DNA of 64,000 nucleotides from Paragonimus skrjabini miyazakii (taxonomy: Eukaryota > Platyhelminthes > Trematoda > Plagiorchiida > Troglotrematidae): positions 1 to 64,000 of the forward strand of contig JTDE01021156.1 in NCBI GenBank assembly GCA_014338405.1. Reading direction: 5' to 3'. Position 1 is the stretch's first letter, and every line of letters starts with the position of its first letter. The notes beneath the pieces were generated by a model. That model ran no database searches, was not told the origin of the DNA, and saw only the letters and a program-made list of their open reading frames with translations. Positions 62,014-64,000 of the stretch are shown here, in pieces. Position numbers and translations under genes: made by a program.

Positions 62014-64000
62014 TCTGTCTAACTGTGAAAACCGCGTTCATGCATGAATGATTTTCAACTCATATTCATCAAGTTCCCTACATCCTATACGCTTTTAGTA
62101 ACCCAACACATGTTTGTGTACATGTCGTAGGTTGTATCACTACTACAGATTATTTATTCTGATACTCAACATTTTCATGAATGGGACGTGAACATATATA
62201 TGTCTATCACAGTACGAATGGCACAAGCCGATTGATGAATCAAATCTGCAAAAGCTTACTAACGTTGATCTTGACAGCAATGTGATTTCTAATAATAAAA
62301 CACCATTATACAGAAGATATTATTTGCAAAGTCCTTATAAAAATATAACCTTTCCCAACCTGCATCGTATACTGAAACTATTTTTCTGTTACAAAATTCA
62401 CTGAGCCCATAATCAGATAAATGTATTTATCACAAACATTGCCTGGTTGACATATATCTCATCCATAATCAATAACGGTCACTTGCTGGAAGCTGGAAAA
62501 TAAGTAATGCGTTAATCATTTCTGTTCTTTCATATGTTTTCTTGAGAATAATCTAAATATAATCCCATTGAAATGTGATTTTTAGCCGGTCGTTTTGTGA
62601 GGAGTTATAGGATACTTCTGCTGTTTATCAGTCAAACACGATCAATCTTGTTTTGTGCAACAACTGGTTTTACTTGCGAGATAAATCGTTACAAGCTTTT
62701 CTATTTTATTAAAATGACATTCATAGTGACAACACTCACTTCCCCTTAGTTTAAAATGGCAAGTATTTTTTTAGCAGTGTTCGGAATCCGAAATCAAGAT
62801 AAACAGTCGCATCAGTCAATTTGACGAATACTGTTTTCGGAAACAACTTGTCAAATTTCAGAAAACTGAAATCAGTGGGAATGGTTACATCTGATAATTT
62901 TCAGTCTTTACACAAAGGAGGGTAAGACATTTGTTACTCGTTCGTTTTTAGGATCGATACAAAATAGTGGTGAGAAGATTATTTGCTTTGATTTCAATGA
63001 AATGTTTGTCGTTAAGTTTTGTGTGATTCTTAGTGATTCACTTTGAAATTAACCAGCCGAGTGTTGTGTGGAAGTGCGAAAGCCACTTTCTATACGGGGC
63101 TATCTCGAAACATTTAAATATTTGGCTGTTCAAGAAAATGGCAAACGGTACATTTTTAAACATCTCTTCTTTATCTCATCACATTAACCTGAATAAAACA
63201 GCGTTCAGAGCCGGGTTTGTTTTCCGGCCATTTAACAGTAAGCTAATCAATCAATACATGAAGTATTAACTCGAAATTTTCAATGACCTGTACATAAACT
63301 ATTTTTATCAAATACAGCTCACGTTTTGAAAGGTTTGTTCCATGAGTTCTACAAACACAGACCACTTAACGTTGGTGGATGTTTTAAATTACTGATATTT
63401 TTGAATTTACTCACAATTCCCATGAATTGAGTTTCATTTCATATATACACAGTAACGCACAATTTTACTACAACTCGAAATACTAATACACTTTTTTGAT
63501 AAATGACTATTAAATTGTCTAAGCACGCAGACAAAACCTGGCAGTTGCCACTTCAAACAATCCCTTTATCCGGTTTAACTGAATGTAACACTTTCTGATG
63601 TGTTGTAATATAAGACATATTGGATGTGCTAACAATATGAAAAGATAACGTCGAACATTTCGAACTTTTATGGTTACCCTTCATTCCCCTTTTCGTCACC
63701 TACGAATAGTAGCTTATCTTCATTCTGATTTACATCGTCATTCTGCTGCTACAGGCAACAAAACTGTAAATGGATATAACAAATATTCGCATATATTTAC
63801 CTTCTTTAACTATCCTACTAAGAGTAACCCACTAACCGTGAACAAACAAAATTTGAGCGTCTGCTAGTTCATACCTATATTCATCAGAGGGCATTCATAA
63901 ATAATTTCATGGTTGACCTACTGAATCTAGTTAGTCGCCCCAAATAATCGCTTGCAAATTTTAGTCGTTAAGCGATAGTTAATCCGCATGTAATGTTTTT

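Larger units (their letters stand above)
59536..64000. other. Upstream intron or 5' region, no exon recognised
   Basis: No further liprin-alpha coding exon was recognised on the minus strand, although at least one must exist upstream of VERLTKEIL. Two SINE-like copies lie at about 60.9-61.1 and 61.9-62.0 kb. Open stretches at 60144-60413, 63033-63269 and 63670-63867 plus are unassigned. Confidence 0.6.

Noticed and set aside
1..64000. CRISPR arrays, operons, ribosome-binding sites, prokaryotic defence systems
   Set aside because: The window is eukaryotic; no regularly spaced repeats or clustered same-strand genes are present.

Overview
The window is eukaryotic, AT-rich and intron-dominated. 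It almost certainly comes from a parasitic flatworm, most likely a trematode. Evidence: one metazoan synaptic-scaffold gene is split into small exons over about 52 kb, and its introns carry Penelope-like, RTE-like, CR1/Jockey-like and Ty3/gypsy retroelements plus a tRNA-derived SINE family of the kind common in flukes. No bacterial or organellar signal is seen. There are two 100-base assembly gaps (15039-15138 and 58504-58603). The genus cannot be fixed from sequence alone.

The one gene supported with confidence is liprin-alpha (syd-2/PPFIA family) on the minus strand. I traced 14 exons from 59535 down to a stop codon at 7786-7788. Every splice junction is phase-compatible. The exons total 3,924 bases, giving a 1,307-residue, N-terminally incomplete protein. 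Order along the protein: coiled-coil exons 1-6 (59.5 to 47.4 kb), a long low-complexity linker (exons 7-9, 40.3 to 30.8 kb), then SAM1 (exons 10-11, about 28 kb), SAM2 (exon 12, about 20.4 kb), SAM3 (exons 13-14, 9.6 and 8.1 kb) and a divergent tail. The first coding exons lie beyond base 64000 or were too short or diverged to see in 59536-64000.

Region by region: 1-6.9 kb is downstream flank with only unassigned or decayed open stretches, one of them (3278-3697, minus) weakly like a retroelement zinc-knuckle. 6.9-8.1 kb holds the 3' end of liprin-alpha. The 10.6-kb intron 9615-20264 holds a Penelope-like element, a gap-interrupted SINE and an RTE-like LINE with an ATG-rich simple-repeat tail. 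The 7.3-kb intron 20527-27815 holds a Ty3/gypsy fragment and two SINE copies. The 5.9-kb intron 30862-36792 holds an older SINE. The 7.0-kb intron 40309-47351 holds a tRNA-like sequence, a GC-richer island and an unassigned 129-codon open frame. The 4.3-kb intron 55023-59358 holds a decayed CR1/Jockey-like LINE, a second Penelope-type endonuclease fragment and the second gap. The 59.5-64 kb part looks like intron or upstream sequence with two more SINE-like copies.

No previously undescribed multi-gene system is evident. The most informative points are the exon chain itself, the lineage-specific linker and tail of this liprin-alpha, and the retroelement load of its introns.
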